From assembly GCA_002428935.1 (NCBI GenBank), contig DIYG01000111.1, positions 3,625 to 44,333 on the forward strand: a DNA stretch of 40,709 nt. The letters run 5' to 3'. Source of the DNA: Halieaceae bacterium UBA6060. Lineage in GTDB: Bacteria; Pseudomonadota; Gammaproteobacteria; Pseudomonadales; Halieaceae. Of this stretch, positions 32,578 through 40,709 are shown in pieces. The notes under the pieces are model-generated. The model saw only the letters and a list, made by a program, of their open reading frames with translations, was not told the DNA's origin and did no database searches. How positions within the stretch are numbered: position 1 is the first letter of the stretch; each line of letters opens with the position of its first letter. The translations under genes were made by a program, and so were the position numbers.

Positions 32578-32662
32578 GAGAAGCACAAGACAAGCACCAG
32601 CTCCGAGCCCGTCGCTGAGGTCGCTAACTAAGCTTCTGAAAGCGCTCGCTGGCAATAGAAAG

Positions 32663-32980
32663 CTAGATGTTAAGCGTTATCTCTCCAAAGCTCATACGGG
32701 GCTTCACATTCGTGTAGTTGGGCACATCGCTATTGATTTCAGCGCCAGCGGACGCGAGCCCATTCTGTAGCTGTTCTGCCGACTCAAAGACCAAATCAAC
32801 CGTCGCGTAGTTCAAATCGGCACTTTCTGGTCCCTTGCCTTCGGAAAGCCGTAGAACATAGCCCTTGTAACCGTGATCCGCTAACAGGCGTGCGCACAGC
32901 GGGATATGGGTGTCTTGATAATAGGCCATATCGAAATGGGTGTTTTCGCCTTTTGGGTAAACTACCGTTAAGCAATACAT
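32663..32980 (-). CDS. EthD family small protein
   Basis: 105-residue protein of the dimeric alpha/beta-barrel EthD family. The start MYCLTVVYPKGENTHFDMAYY and the HIPLCARLL block (with the conserved His) and the VDLVFESAEQ segment match the family. EthD proteins occur beside oxygenase genes, where their role is not clear. It lies 26 bases after paaE on the same strand and is probably the last gene of the paa operon. Its function here is unknown; a barrel enzyme acting on a small aromatic or quinone-like intermediate would be one idea. Confidence 0.75.
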   Translation of the reverse strand: MYCLTVVYPKGENTHFDMAYYQDTHIPLCARLLADHGYKGYVLRLSEGKGPESADLNYATVDLVFESAEQLQNGLASAGAEINSDVPNYTNVKPRMSFGEITLNI

Positions 32981-33006
32981 CTAGTTCTCCTTTCGCCCTG
33001 GGGTTA

Positions 33007-34095
33007 CTAGCTGTCGAAATCGACAACCACATGGTCGCTGATGGGGTGAGCTTGGCAGGTAAGAATATAGCCTGCTTCTACTTCCGAAGCTTCTAATCCG
33101 TGGGAAATGTCCATATCGACTTTTCCTTCGACGAGTCGGGCTTTACAGGTAGAGCAGACACCTCCTTTACAGGAGTAGGGTAAATCCAGTCCATGATTGA
33201 TGCCGGCGTCGAGGATGTTCTCGCCATTGGTTGATAGGGGGAAACCACTGGCGCGGCCATCCATCACTACCGTTACTTTGCTGGATTTTTCTCCATACTG
33301 CTTAGCTCGTTCCTGATGCTTTCGGACAACGGCTTGAGCATCTTCGGCAGACGCGGCAAACAGTTCACAGTGAATGCTGCTCTCGTTTACACCCACACCG
33401 CGAAGGCCGCGGGATACTTCCGACATCATGGACTCGGGTCCGCAGACGAAGTACTCATCGTAGCTGCTTAGGTCGATGAGCTTTTCGTTGAGCTGACCAC
33501 CTTTGCGATTGTTGAGACGTCCGTTTAGAAGGTCGCAGCCCTGGTCTTCGCGACTGAGGATGTTCACCCAGTGAAATCTGGCCATATAGCGGTTTTTTAG
33601 GAAGCACAGCTCCTCTCGAAACATGATGCTGTTTGTCTGCCGGTTGCCAAACAGAAGGGTCACCGCGCTACGAGGTTCATTATTGAGGATAGACTTTATG
33701 TTGGAGATAACCGGAGTGATTCCACTTCCAGATGCGACAAATAGGTAGCGTTTACTCTGCGATGGCGTCAACTTCGTATAGAAGTTGCCCTGGGGCGGCA
33801 TAACCTCAATATGGTCACCCGCCTTGATATTGTCATATGCGTAGTTTGAGAACACGCCTCCTTCAACGCGCTTGATAGCAATTTGCATTTCCGAGTCATC
33901 GATCCCGGAGCAGATAGAATAGGAGCGCCGCAGAGTCTTACCCTTGACGTCTGCCTGGAGGGTTAGATACTGACCCTGGTGGTACTGGAAGTCCCGCTGC
34001 AGGTCTTTAGGAACGTCGAAGCCAATGCGTACGGCATCCTCTGTCTCTGCTTCGACTCTGCCGATCCTTAGGGTATGAAAATGGGCATCTCCCAT
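33007..34095 (-). CDS. paaE: phenylacetyl-CoA epoxidase, reductase subunit PaaE
   Basis: 362-residue electron-transfer subunit of the multicomponent epoxidase that attacks the ring of phenylacetyl-CoA. It has the ferredoxin-NADP reductase part (RRSYSICSG FAD motif near residue 57 and GSGITPV near residue 122, the NADPH-binding GPESMMSEV) and a C-terminal plant-type 2Fe-2S ferredoxin (SCKGGVCSTC...CQAHP). Order and length fit E. coli PaaE. Nine bases from paaD. Confidence 0.96.
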   Translation of the reverse strand: MGDAHFHTLRIGRVEAETEDAVRIGFDVPKDLQRDFQYHQGQYLTLQADVKGKTLRRSYSICSGIDDSEMQIAIKRVEGGVFSNYAYDNIKAGDHIEVMPPQGNFYTKLTPSQSKRYLFVASGSGITPVISNIKSILNNEPRSAVTLLFGNRQTNSIMFREELCFLKNRYMARFHWVNILSREDQGCDLLNGRLNNRKGGQLNEKLIDLSSYDEYFVCGPESMMSEVSRGLRGVGVNESSIHCELFAASAEDAQAVVRKHQERAKQYGEKSSKVTVVMDGRASGFPLSTNGENILDAGINHGLDLPYSCKGGVCSTCKARLVEGKVDMDISHGLEASEVEAGYILTCQAHPISDHVVVDFDS

Positions 34096-34104
34096 AGAGC
34101 TCTC

Positions 34105-34626
34105 CTAGAAGGGTTTGAAATGGTCGAACGGTTCGTGGCAGCTCAGGCACTGAAAGAGGGCTTTGCAGGCCGTTGATCCAAACTCACTGATGGTTCTCAA
34201 CTCGGTAGAGCCGCAACGTGGGCAGCACAAGGCTTCACCGGCCTGACTTGGTGGGGCTATGCCATAGGTCTTCAGCGCCTGTCGGGCGTCATCCGATATC
34301 CAGGATGTAGACCAGGCTGGGGCCAAGCGAGAGCGAACCCGGATCTTAAGTCCTGATGTCGATAGGCACTTGATGATGTCCTGCTCAATGGACTCCATAG
34401 CCGGACAACCAGAATAGGTCGGTGTGATGGTTACGACTATGTCTTCGTCTGATATCTCGACGTCTTGAAGCACGCCGAGATCCCAGATGCTCACTACCGG
34501 GATTTCTGGATCCGTTACCGCATCCAGCTTCAACCAAAGATCAGGGCGCGGTGAGTTCGCCCGTCGAAGTCGCCGTTGGTACTCTTCGTCGGGTATTGCA
34601 GAGATAAGTTTGGTCGGGGTGGCCAA
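34105..34626 (-). CDS. paaD: phenylacetate degradation protein PaaD
   Basis: 173-residue subunit of the phenylacetyl-CoA epoxidase maturation/assembly system: an N-terminal DUF59/MIP18-like domain (DPEIPVVSIWDLG and PTYSGCPAM) followed by a zinc-ribbon-like Cys-rich tail (CCPRCG...CLSCHEPF). TTG start one base after the paaC stop, with a GGAG in the end of paaC, so coupled translation is likely. Confidence 0.94.
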   Translation of the reverse strand: MATPTKLISAIPDEEYQRRLRRANSPRPDLWLKLDAVTDPEIPVVSIWDLGVLQDVEISDEDIVVTITPTYSGCPAMESIEQDIIKCLSTSGLKIRVRSRLAPAWSTSWISDDARQALKTYGIAPPSQAGEALCCPRCGSTELRTISEFGSTACKALFQCLSCHEPFDHFKPF

Positions 34627-34627
34627 G

Positions 34628-35392
34628 CTACCACTCCAGGCCCGGGTAGGCCCGTTGCAGAAATTGCAGGTCGCTCAGCAGGTGTCCCAGGTGCTCCGTG
34701 TGGATTCCTTCTCGTCCACCGCGAACAGACCAGTTTTCGGTGGGTAGGCTTAAGGTGGCTTCTTCGCAGGTGGTGCTCACGGCCGTTAACCACTCGTTCC
34801 GCAGTAGGGAAGGGTCTACGGCCACCCCGGCGTTTGCCAGGCTGAGTTCAAATCTATCGGCTTCGAAGAGTTCATGAGTGTAGCCCCAGAGTTCATTCAG
34901 AGCTTCTTGCATGCGTCGATTGCTTTCAGCCGTTCCATCACCCAAACGCAACATCCAGTCGCGGCTGCGCCTTAGATGGTAACGGCTCTCCTTGATGGCC
35001 TTGGCGGCGATGGCGGCCAGGGTCGGGTCTTCTGAGTTGCAAAGCTCTTCCATGAAGCGCAGGGAGTACTCATCGACCAGGTACTGGCGAACGCAGGTGA
35101 AGGCAAAGTCACCTCGAGGAAGTTCGTGAATTAGTAAATTGGTGAACTCTCGACAGTCTCGGGTGTAAGCAAAGCTGTCTTCCGTGGAGCCGTCATCGGC
35201 TAGCTTAGCGGCGTAGGCGTAAAACATTCGAGCTCGACCGATGAAGTCCAAAGCCACGTTCGTCAATGCAAGGTCTTCTTCCAAGAACGGTCCGTGGCTA
35301 CACCACTCGGAGAGGCGATGACCCTGGACGACCGCATCATCAGCCAGCCGTAGGACGTACTCCTTGATCTGTTCACTACTGATTTCACTCAT
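34628..35392 (-). CDS. paaC: phenylacetyl-CoA epoxidase subunit PaaC
   Basis: 254-residue structural, ferritin-like partner of PaaA in the epoxidase complex. The start (EQIKEYVLRLADDAVVQGHRLSEWC), the LGDGTAESN-containing block and the ELWGYTHELFE helix match PaaC. It is nine bases downstream of paaB. Confidence 0.94.
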   Translation of the reverse strand: MSEISSEQIKEYVLRLADDAVVQGHRLSEWCSHGPFLEEDLALTNVALDFIGRARMFYAYAAKLADDGSTEDSFAYTRDCREFTNLLIHELPRGDFAFTCVRQYLVDEYSLRFMEELCNSEDPTLAAIAAKAIKESRYHLRRSRDWMLRLGDGTAESNRRMQEALNELWGYTHELFEADRFELSLANAGVAVDPSLLRNEWLTAVSTTCEEATLSLPTENWSVRGGREGIHTEHLGHLLSDLQFLQRAYPGLEW

Positions 35393-35401
35393 ACCATGGG
35401 C

Positions 35402-35686
35402 TCACATGTTGTTGACCGCTTCGGGAAGCTGATAATGCGTTGCGTGGCGGTAGGGTTTGTCGTCCAGGGGATCGTAGAAGCTCTCGCAGTCGTCTTCCTG
35501 AGATGCTGTGATCATTGAAGACTCCACCACCCAGATGCTTACCCCTTCGCTGCGTCTCGTGTATACGTCCCGGGCATACTCCAATGCCTGGGCCGCATCC
35601 TCGGCATGCAGGCTTCCAACGTGCTTATGATCTAAGCCGCGCTTTGAGCGAATAAATACCTCAAACAGTTTCATGGCCTCAGACAT
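35402..35686 (-). CDS. paaB: phenylacetyl-CoA epoxidase subunit PaaB
   Basis: 94-residue subunit of the epoxidase, the family length (95 in E. coli). The FEVFIRSKRGLDHKHVGSLHAEDA start and the Y..RRSEGVSIWVV stretch are diagnostic. It is 12 bases downstream of paaA. Confidence 0.96.
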   Translation of the reverse strand: MSEAMKLFEVFIRSKRGLDHKHVGSLHAEDAAQALEYARDVYTRRSEGVSIWVVESSMITASQEDDCESFYDPLDDKPYRHATHYQLPEAVNNM

Positions 35687-35698
35687 GCTTATTTCCCC

Positions 35699-36637
35699 TC
35701 AGGCGGCCTCGCGGCGCTGCTGTACTTTTTTCTGATAACTAACCATGGCTTCTCTTACCCAGGCACCATCTTCATGAGCGCGACGGTGATGGGTGAGACG
35801 CTGACGATTGCAGGGTCCGTTTCCCGCGATAACCTGGGCAAACTCGTCCCAATCGATTTCCCCAAAATCGTAGTGACCCCGTTTCTCGTTCCAGATCAAG
35901 TCTGGATCTGGAATGGTCAGCCCGATCTCTTCGGCCTGGGCAACGCTTTGATCAACAAACTTTTGACGCAACTCGTCGTTGGTCTGACGTTTGACTTTCC
36001 ATTTCATGGATTGGGCAGAGTGCGCGGACTCAGAGTCGTGCGGACCAAACATCATCAGGGCAGGCCACCAGAAGCGATTCAACGCGTCCTGGGCCATGTG
36101 CTTCTGATCTGCACTCCCTCGGGCAAGGGTCATCATGATGTGATAGCCCTGACGTTGATGAAAACTCTCTTCTTTACAGATGCGAACCATGCCTCTCGCG
36201 TAAGGGCCATAGGAGGTCCGCTGTAAAGACACCTGATTAACAATGGCGGCACCATCTACTAACCAGCCGATAGCCCCAATGTCGGCCCAGGTGATCGCCG
36301 GATAGTTAAAAATTGATGCATATTTGGCTCGGCCCTCGTGAAGAGCGTCGATCAGCTCTTCGCGACTTATTCCCAGAGTTTCCGCTGCAGAGTAGAGGTA
36401 AAGACCGTGGCCGCCTTCGTCTTGAACTTTTGCGAGTAGTATTGCCTTGCGATGTAAGGTCGGCGCCCGGGTGATCCAGTTGCCCTCGGGTTGCATGCCG
36501 ATAACTTCTGAATGGGCATGCTGGGATATCTGGCGGATCAGATTTCTACGGTAGGCTTCTGGCATCCAATCTTTGGGCTCGATCTTTTCCTCGGCATCAA
36601 TTCTGTTTTGAAAAATCTGTTCATGCTGCTCTGACAT
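35699..36637 (-). CDS. paaA: phenylacetyl-CoA epoxidase, catalytic subunit PaaA
   Basis: 312-residue di-iron oxygenase subunit. The QDEGGHGLYLY and CKEESFHQRQGYH motifs carry the carboxylate/histidine iron ligands of the ferritin-like fold. It epoxidises phenylacetyl-CoA to the 1,2-epoxide. ATG at 36637. Sixteen bases after paaJ. Length equals E. coli PaaA within three residues. Confidence 0.97.
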   Translation of the reverse strand: MSEQHEQIFQNRIDAEEKIEPKDWMPEAYRRNLIRQISQHAHSEVIGMQPEGNWITRAPTLHRKAILLAKVQDEGGHGLYLYSAAETLGISREELIDALHEGRAKYASIFNYPAITWADIGAIGWLVDGAAIVNQVSLQRTSYGPYARGMVRICKEESFHQRQGYHIMMTLARGSADQKHMAQDALNRFWWPALMMFGPHDSESAHSAQSMKWKVKRQTNDELRQKFVDQSVAQAEEIGLTIPDPDLIWNEKRGHYDFGEIDWDEFAQVIAGNGPCNRQRLTHHRRAHEDGAWVREAMVSYQKKVQQRREAA

Positions 36638-36653
36638 TTCTTGACCTCTCTAC

Positions 36654-37859
36654 TTAGACGCGTTCGATGACCAGGGCGATGCCCTGGCCGACACCTATGC
36701 ACATGGTGCATAGGGCATAGCGACCACCGGTGTTTTGTAGTTCGTAGCAGGCTGTGGTGACCAGACGGGCTCCACTCATCCCCAGTGGGTGACCAAGGGC
36801 AATTGCTCCGCCGTTGGGATTGACGTGAGCCGCGTCATCGGGAATTCCCAGGCCACGAAGAACGGCAAGGGCTTGGGCGGCAAAAGCTTCATTGAGCTCG
36901 ATAATGTCCATCTGCTCGATGGACAGGCCACTAAGCTTGAGCACCTTCTTGGAGGCCTCTACGGGCCCATAGCCCATGATTCGTGGTTCCACGCCGCTGG
37001 TCGCCATAGCGAGTACGCGGGCTTTTGGGGTCAGGCCATTGCTATCAGCTCCACGTTCCGAGGCAAGTAGTAGCGCACAAGCCCCATCATTGATACCTGA
37101 GGCATTTCCTGCGGTGATGGTGCCGCCATCGCGAAAAGGTGTTGGAAGGCTAGCCAGCCCTTCAAGGGTAGTGTCGTTTCTTGGGTGCTCGTCTTGTTCC
37201 ACGGTGAGCGGTCCGAGCTTTCGGCGCGGGATCGTTACGGGGACGATTTCTTGTGCCAGGCGGCCGTTTGCCTGGGCATCAGCTGCACGCAATTGGCTGC
37301 GAAGAGCAAAGGCATCTTGATCCTCGCGACTGACAGCAAACTGTTCCGCCACGTTTTCAGCTGTTTCTGGCATGGAATCGACGCCATAGCGCGTTTTCAT
37401 TTCCCGGTTCACGAAACGCCAGCCCATCGTCGTGTCGTACAGTTTCGCTTCTCGGCTAAAGGCACTGGTAGCCTTGGCCAAGACAAATGGCGCACGCGAC
37501 ATGGCCTCGACGCCACCTGCCACGAGCAGATTTGCCTCTCCGGCTTTTATGCTTCTAGCTGCACTACCAACTGCGTCTAACCCCGATCCGCACAGGCGAT
37601 TTATGGTCACTCCCGGTGCTGACACGGGTAGGCCCGCAAGGAGTGCACTCATTCGCGCAACGTTCCGATTGTCTTCACCGGCTTGGTTTGCACAGCCGTA
37701 TAGCACATCGTCTAGAGCTTCCCAGTCGGTTTTGGCGTTGCGTTCCATGAGCGCACGAATTGGGATGGCACCAAGGTCATCGGCACGAACCGCGGATAGG
37801 GCTCCGCCGTATCGACCGATGGGAGTGCGTACGGCGTCGCAGATGAAGGCTTCAGTCAC
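36654..37859 (-). CDS. paaJ: 3-oxoadipyl-CoA/3-oxo-5,6-dehydrosuberyl-CoA thiolase
   Basis: 401-residue thiolase of the PaaJ/PcaF subgroup, using CoA to release acetyl-CoA from the beta-oxidation-like products of the pathway. The catalytic Cys90 is in NRLCGSG, the histidine block is NPNGGAIALGHPLGMSGAR, and CTMCIGVGQG ends it. The LYDTTMGWRFVN stretch is characteristic of the PcaF group. GTG start at 37859; 57 bases separate it from paaG, the largest gap in the operon. Confidence 0.95.
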   Translation of the reverse strand: MTEAFICDAVRTPIGRYGGALSAVRADDLGAIPIRALMERNAKTDWEALDDVLYGCANQAGEDNRNVARMSALLAGLPVSAPGVTINRLCGSGLDAVGSAARSIKAGEANLLVAGGVEAMSRAPFVLAKATSAFSREAKLYDTTMGWRFVNREMKTRYGVDSMPETAENVAEQFAVSREDQDAFALRSQLRAADAQANGRLAQEIVPVTIPRRKLGPLTVEQDEHPRNDTTLEGLASLPTPFRDGGTITAGNASGINDGACALLLASERGADSNGLTPKARVLAMATSGVEPRIMGYGPVEASKKVLKLSGLSIEQMDIIELNEAFAAQALAVLRGLGIPDDAAHVNPNGGAIALGHPLGMSGARLVTTACYELQNTGGRYALCTMCIGVGQGIALVIERV

Positions 37860-37916
37860 AGATGTTGGTTTCCACGAGAATGTGCTTCTGTTTTGTTCAC
37901 GAACTAAAGTGGAGAG

Positions 37917-38708
37917 TTACTCACCCTTGAACTGGGGGCTACGCTTCTCGAGGAAAGCCCGAACGCCTTCCTGGTAATCGTAAGACTTGCCTGCGGTTCT
38001 CATAAGATCCCTTTCAACATTGAGCTGTTGTTCCAGGGTATGAGTGGCTGACAGGGCGAAAGCTTTCTTGGTGAACGCAAACCCTCGCGTTGGTTGAGAA
38101 GCCATTTCCGCCGCCAATGCCATGGCGGTGGGCATCAGGTCCTCATCATCGACACACTGCCAGATCATGCCCCAGGCCTCTGCCTGTTCGGCCTTTACCT
38201 TGCTGCCCAACATTGCGAGCCCTTTTGCGCGGGCCATACCGACGAGGCGAGGTAGGATCCATGTGCCACCGGAATCGGGAACAAGGCCAAGCTTTGAGAA
38301 TGATTCGATGAAGCTGGCCGAGCGTGCGGCGATCACAATGTCGCAAGCGAAAGCGATATTGGCACCAGCTCCGGCCGCTACGCCATTAACCGCGCAAAGC
38401 ACGGGTTTCTCCATTTCGGTGATCAATCGGATCAGCGGGTTGTAGTTCTTCTCGACAGACTCTCCGAGGTCTGGTAGCTCACCCCCCGGGCTAATAGAGC
38501 GGTCGTTTAGATCCTGCCCTGCGCAGAAGCCTCGACCGTTCCCGGTGATGAGTACTGCGCGAATGGCTTTGTCTTCCGCGGCCTGGGTTAGCGCGTCCCG
38601 TACCTCTCCATGCATCGCTGTAGTGAAGCTGTTGAGGGCCTGGGGTCGATTTAGCCTCAGGGTGGCAACGGCTTGATCAACGGCGAACTCGATGCTCTCG
38701 TAGGTCAT
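37917..38708 (-). CDS. paaG: epoxyphenylacetyl-CoA isomerase PaaG
   Basis: 263-residue crotonase-fold isomerase that turns the ring epoxide into the oxepin-CoA. GRGFCAGQDLNDR, the VNGVAAGAGAN oxyanion loop and GLVPDSGGTW match PaaG closely, and the end KRSPQFKGE is as in E. coli. Twelve bases after paaZ. Confidence 0.95.
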   Translation of the reverse strand: MTYESIEFAVDQAVATLRLNRPQALNSFTTAMHGEVRDALTQAAEDKAIRAVLITGNGRGFCAGQDLNDRSISPGGELPDLGESVEKNYNPLIRLITEMEKPVLCAVNGVAAGAGANIAFACDIVIAARSASFIESFSKLGLVPDSGGTWILPRLVGMARAKGLAMLGSKVKAEQAEAWGMIWQCVDDEDLMPTAMALAAEMASQPTRGFAFTKKAFALSATHTLEQQLNVERDLMRTAGKSYDYQEGVRAFLEKRSPQFKGE

Positions 38709-38720
38709 TGATTAAGCTCC

Positions 38721-40709
38721 CTAGGCTGCGCGACGCAAGACTAAAGTCATGATGTCGTACGCGGCAACGGTCTTCTGCTCTTGATTGCTTACTTCAATAG
38801 CCCAACGCACGACCCCATTGGGCTGCTCGTCTCCTCGCGGTGCCTTAGCGATCTTTTGTTTTACCGTAAGACGCGTTTGGATTGTTGATCCCGCTGGTAC
38901 GGGTTCTACAAAACGAAGATTCTCAAGACCATAATTGGCCAGCACTGGGCCAGGGGAGGGTTCAACGAACATCCCAGCAGCCGCAGAAATGATGAAGTAG
39001 CCGTGTGCAACCCGCTGGCCAAACAAGGAGTCCTTGGCTGCAATTTCATCGAAGTGGGCGTAGAAATGATCACCAGTTAAGCAGCCGAAGTTCACAATAT
39101 CGGCCTCGGTAACCGTACGACGATGGGTGACCAAGGTTTCGCCTATCTTTAAGTCGTCGAAGTATTTCTTAAAGGGGTGCACTGCGTCTGAAGAGGTGCG
39201 ACCACCGCGGTGATACTCATTGGTGATCGCAGTCAGAGTGGTGGGTGAGCCTTGGACGGCGGTACGTTGCATGTAGTACTTAATTGCGCGCGCGCCCCCT
39301 AGCTCTTCGCCACCGCCTGCTCGCCCCGGGCCGCCGTGAACCAGCGCCGCCAAAGGAGAACCGTGACCAGTGGACTCTTTAGCGCAATCCCTGTTGATAA
39401 CAAGCATCCGCCCGTGCCAGGGAGCTGTTTGGCGTATCACATGGCTAGCTTCATCATCATCGTAGGTGAACAATGAACCGGCAAGGCTGCCCTTGCCCAG
39501 GCGAGCCAGCGCAATCGCATCGTCAATATCGGAATAAGGCATAACCGTGCTCACGGGGCCGAAAGCCTCGACCTCATGGACCAAGGTGCTTTGATGGGGT
39601 GCCATGCAACGTAATAGGGTGGGTGGGAAAAACGCTTCGCTGCAAACGTCGGCACCCCTTACGTCGAATTCCGGGCTGCCGCCGAAGACTAGCTCGGACT
39701 CCGTAGCGAGTTGCTCAACCTTGCTCCAAACGTCTTGTGCTTGTTCCGCACCAACTAGTGGGCCCATGGTGACGTCTTCCAAGGCTGTATCGCCTACTAC
39801 CGTTTTCGCGATCTGAGCGCTTAGGGCCTGTTCCACGGCAACTAGTTTTTCCTTGGGAACGATGACGCGGCGAATCGCCGTACACTTTTGGCCTGCCTTG
39901 GTCGTCATTTCACGACAGACTTCTTTGATGAAGAGCTGAAACTCTTCGTCTTCCTCGGCAACGGAGGAGCCCAAGATCGTGCAATTGAGGGAGTCGGCTT
40001 CCATGGTAAAGGGTATGGAGTTTGCGACGATATTTGGGTGTGTTCGCAGAGTTTGTCCTGTTGTCGTGGATCCGGTAAAGGTCACAACATCTTGCTCGTT
40101 AAGGTGATCCAGAAGGTCACCGGCGCTGCCGCATACGAGATGAATCGCCCCGTCTGGAAAATATTTTCCGTTGACCATGTCTTCGACCATGGCGGCCGCT
40201 AGATAAGCGCTGGGTGTGGCCGGTTTAATGATCGCGGGCATTCCCGCTGCCAAGCAGGGAGCAAGCTTTTCAAGCATTCCCCAGCAGGGAAAATTGAAGG
40301 CATTTATATGCACTGCGACGCCGAGCTTTGATGTCAGTATGTGGCGACCGACAAAGCTACCTTTAGCCGAAAGGCGTTCCATATCGCCTTCAACCAGTAA
40401 CGTATCGTTTGGAAACTCCCGAGTGAGAAGACTGGCGTAGCTGAATACGGTGCCGATGCCGCCTTCGATATCGATCCAGCTGTCTGAGCGGGTAGCGCCT
40501 GTCTGATAAGAAAGCTCGTAGTAACGTTCCTTCTGGGCCATAAGCCCCTTGGCCATCGCTTTTAGCGCTGTGGCTCGCTCGTGAAACGACATGTTTCGAA
40601 GTGCTGTGCCACCGATTTGGCGCCCGTGGCTTACGGCGGCCGCCATATCAATGCCCGCGCTGCTCACCGAGTAGATGGTTTTTCCGTCGATGGCATGGGA
40701 AAGGGTTTT
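38721..40709 (-). CDS. paaZ: bifunctional ring-opening enzyme PaaZ (5' end outside window)
   Basis: Two-domain enzyme: an N-terminal aldehyde dehydrogenase and a C-terminal MaoC-like hot-dog hydratase that opens oxepin-CoA and oxidises the aldehyde product. The ALDH motif FTMEADSLNC and the catalytic Cys in TKAGQKCTAIRR are present; the hydratase catalytic pair lies in LTGDHFYAHFDE. A GTG-start reading would begin at 40667, but the frame stays open to the window edge with family-like residues (HAIDGKTIYS), so I treat it as truncated by roughly 20 residues. It is the first visible gene of the operon; the promoter lies beyond the window. Confidence 0.96.
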   Translation of the reverse strand, partial: KTLSHAIDGKTIYSVSSAGIDMAAAVSHGRQIGGTALRNMSFHERATALKAMAKGLMAQKERYYELSYQTGATRSDSWIDIEGGIGTVFSYASLLTREFPNDTLLVEGDMERLSAKGSFVGRHILTSKLGVAVHINAFNFPCWGMLEKLAPCLAAGMPAIIKPATPSAYLAAAMVEDMVNGKYFPDGAIHLVCGSAGDLLDHLNEQDVVTFTGSTTTGQTLRTHPNIVANSIPFTMEADSLNCTILGSSVAEEDEEFQLFIKEVCREMTTKAGQKCTAIRRVIVPKEKLVAVEQALSAQIAKTVVGDTALEDVTMGPLVGAEQAQDVWSKVEQLATESELVFGGSPEFDVRGADVCSEAFFPPTLLRCMAPHQSTLVHEVEAFGPVSTVMPYSDIDDAIALARLGKGSLAGSLFTYDDDEASHVIRQTAPWHGRMLVINRDCAKESTGHGSPLAALVHGGPGRAGGGEELGGARAIKYYMQRTAVQGSPTTLTAITNEYHRGGRTSSDAVHPFKKYFDDLKIGETLVTHRRTVTEADIVNFGCLTGDHFYAHFDEIAAKDSLFGQRVAHGYFIISAAAGMFVEPSPGPVLANYGLENLRFVEPVPAGSTIQTRLTVKQKIAKAPRGDEQPNGVVRWAIEVSNQEQKTVAAYDIMTLVLRRAA

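Noticed and set aside
1..40709. CRISPR arrays, insertion sequences, phage genes
   Set aside because: No regularly spaced repeats, transposase, integrase or structural phage gene was recognised.

Overview
The window looks like a chromosomal segment of a Gram-negative gammaproteobacterium, probably a marine, oligotroph-like lineage (an OM60/NOR5-Halieaceae-type bacterium is my guess from gene content, not a measured placement). The evidence is gammaproteobacterial families (EpmC, long-form QueF, YheU, YadGH, PdxB, PrmB next to AroC), tRNA genes with encoded CCA, a sigma-32 promoter on htpG and a large TonB-dependent receptor.

Bases 1-16.7 kb are housekeeping: the 3' part of sucD, htpG, a DUF4892 exported protein, folE and prmB head to head, aroC, a small membrane protein, an ACT-domain protein, an exported methyltransferase-like protein, a packed run yheU-tusA-epmC-pdxB, a tRNA-Glu/tRNA-Gly pair, a PA2817-family protein, the yadG-yadH ABC exporter, queF, an SDR, tRNA-Ser(GGA), a YcaQ-like glycosylase and a membrane protein.

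Bases 17-32.6 kb form an aromatic meta-cleavage cluster. A TonB-dependent receptor and a DUF1254 protein lie on the minus strand. Divergent from them run an AraC-type regulator, the beta then alpha subunits of a Rieske ring-hydroxylating dioxygenase, a cis-dihydrodiol dehydrogenase, a type I extradiol dioxygenase, a C-C bond hydrolase, a second paralogous AraC regulator, an acyl-CoA ligase, and the 2-hydroxypentadienoate branch (hydratase, acylating acetaldehyde dehydrogenase, 4-hydroxy-2-oxovalerate aldolase). Read together, an aromatic ring is dihydroxylated, rearomatised to a catechol, cleaved and hydrolysed to an acid plus 2-hydroxypenta-2,4-dienoate. The dienoate goes to pyruvate and acetyl-CoA, and the ligase may activate the released acid or the starting acid. 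The ferredoxin and reductase that would feed the dioxygenase are not in the window.

Bases 32.6-40.7 kb hold a convergent phenylacetate operon, read right to left: paaZ (5' end beyond the window), paaG, paaJ, paaA, paaB, paaC, paaD, paaE and an EthD-like small protein. It covers the epoxidase complex, isomerase, ring-opening enzyme and thiolase; paaK, paaF and paaH are not seen here.

The most useful new signal is a shared motif (ACGMTRARTCAATWTT) in three intergenic regions of the meta-cleavage cluster: between the receptor and the first AraC gene, upstream of the dioxygenase beta gene, and upstream of the alpha gene. It is a candidate operator for the AraC-type regulators. I see no insertion sequence, CRISPR array, integrase or phage gene.
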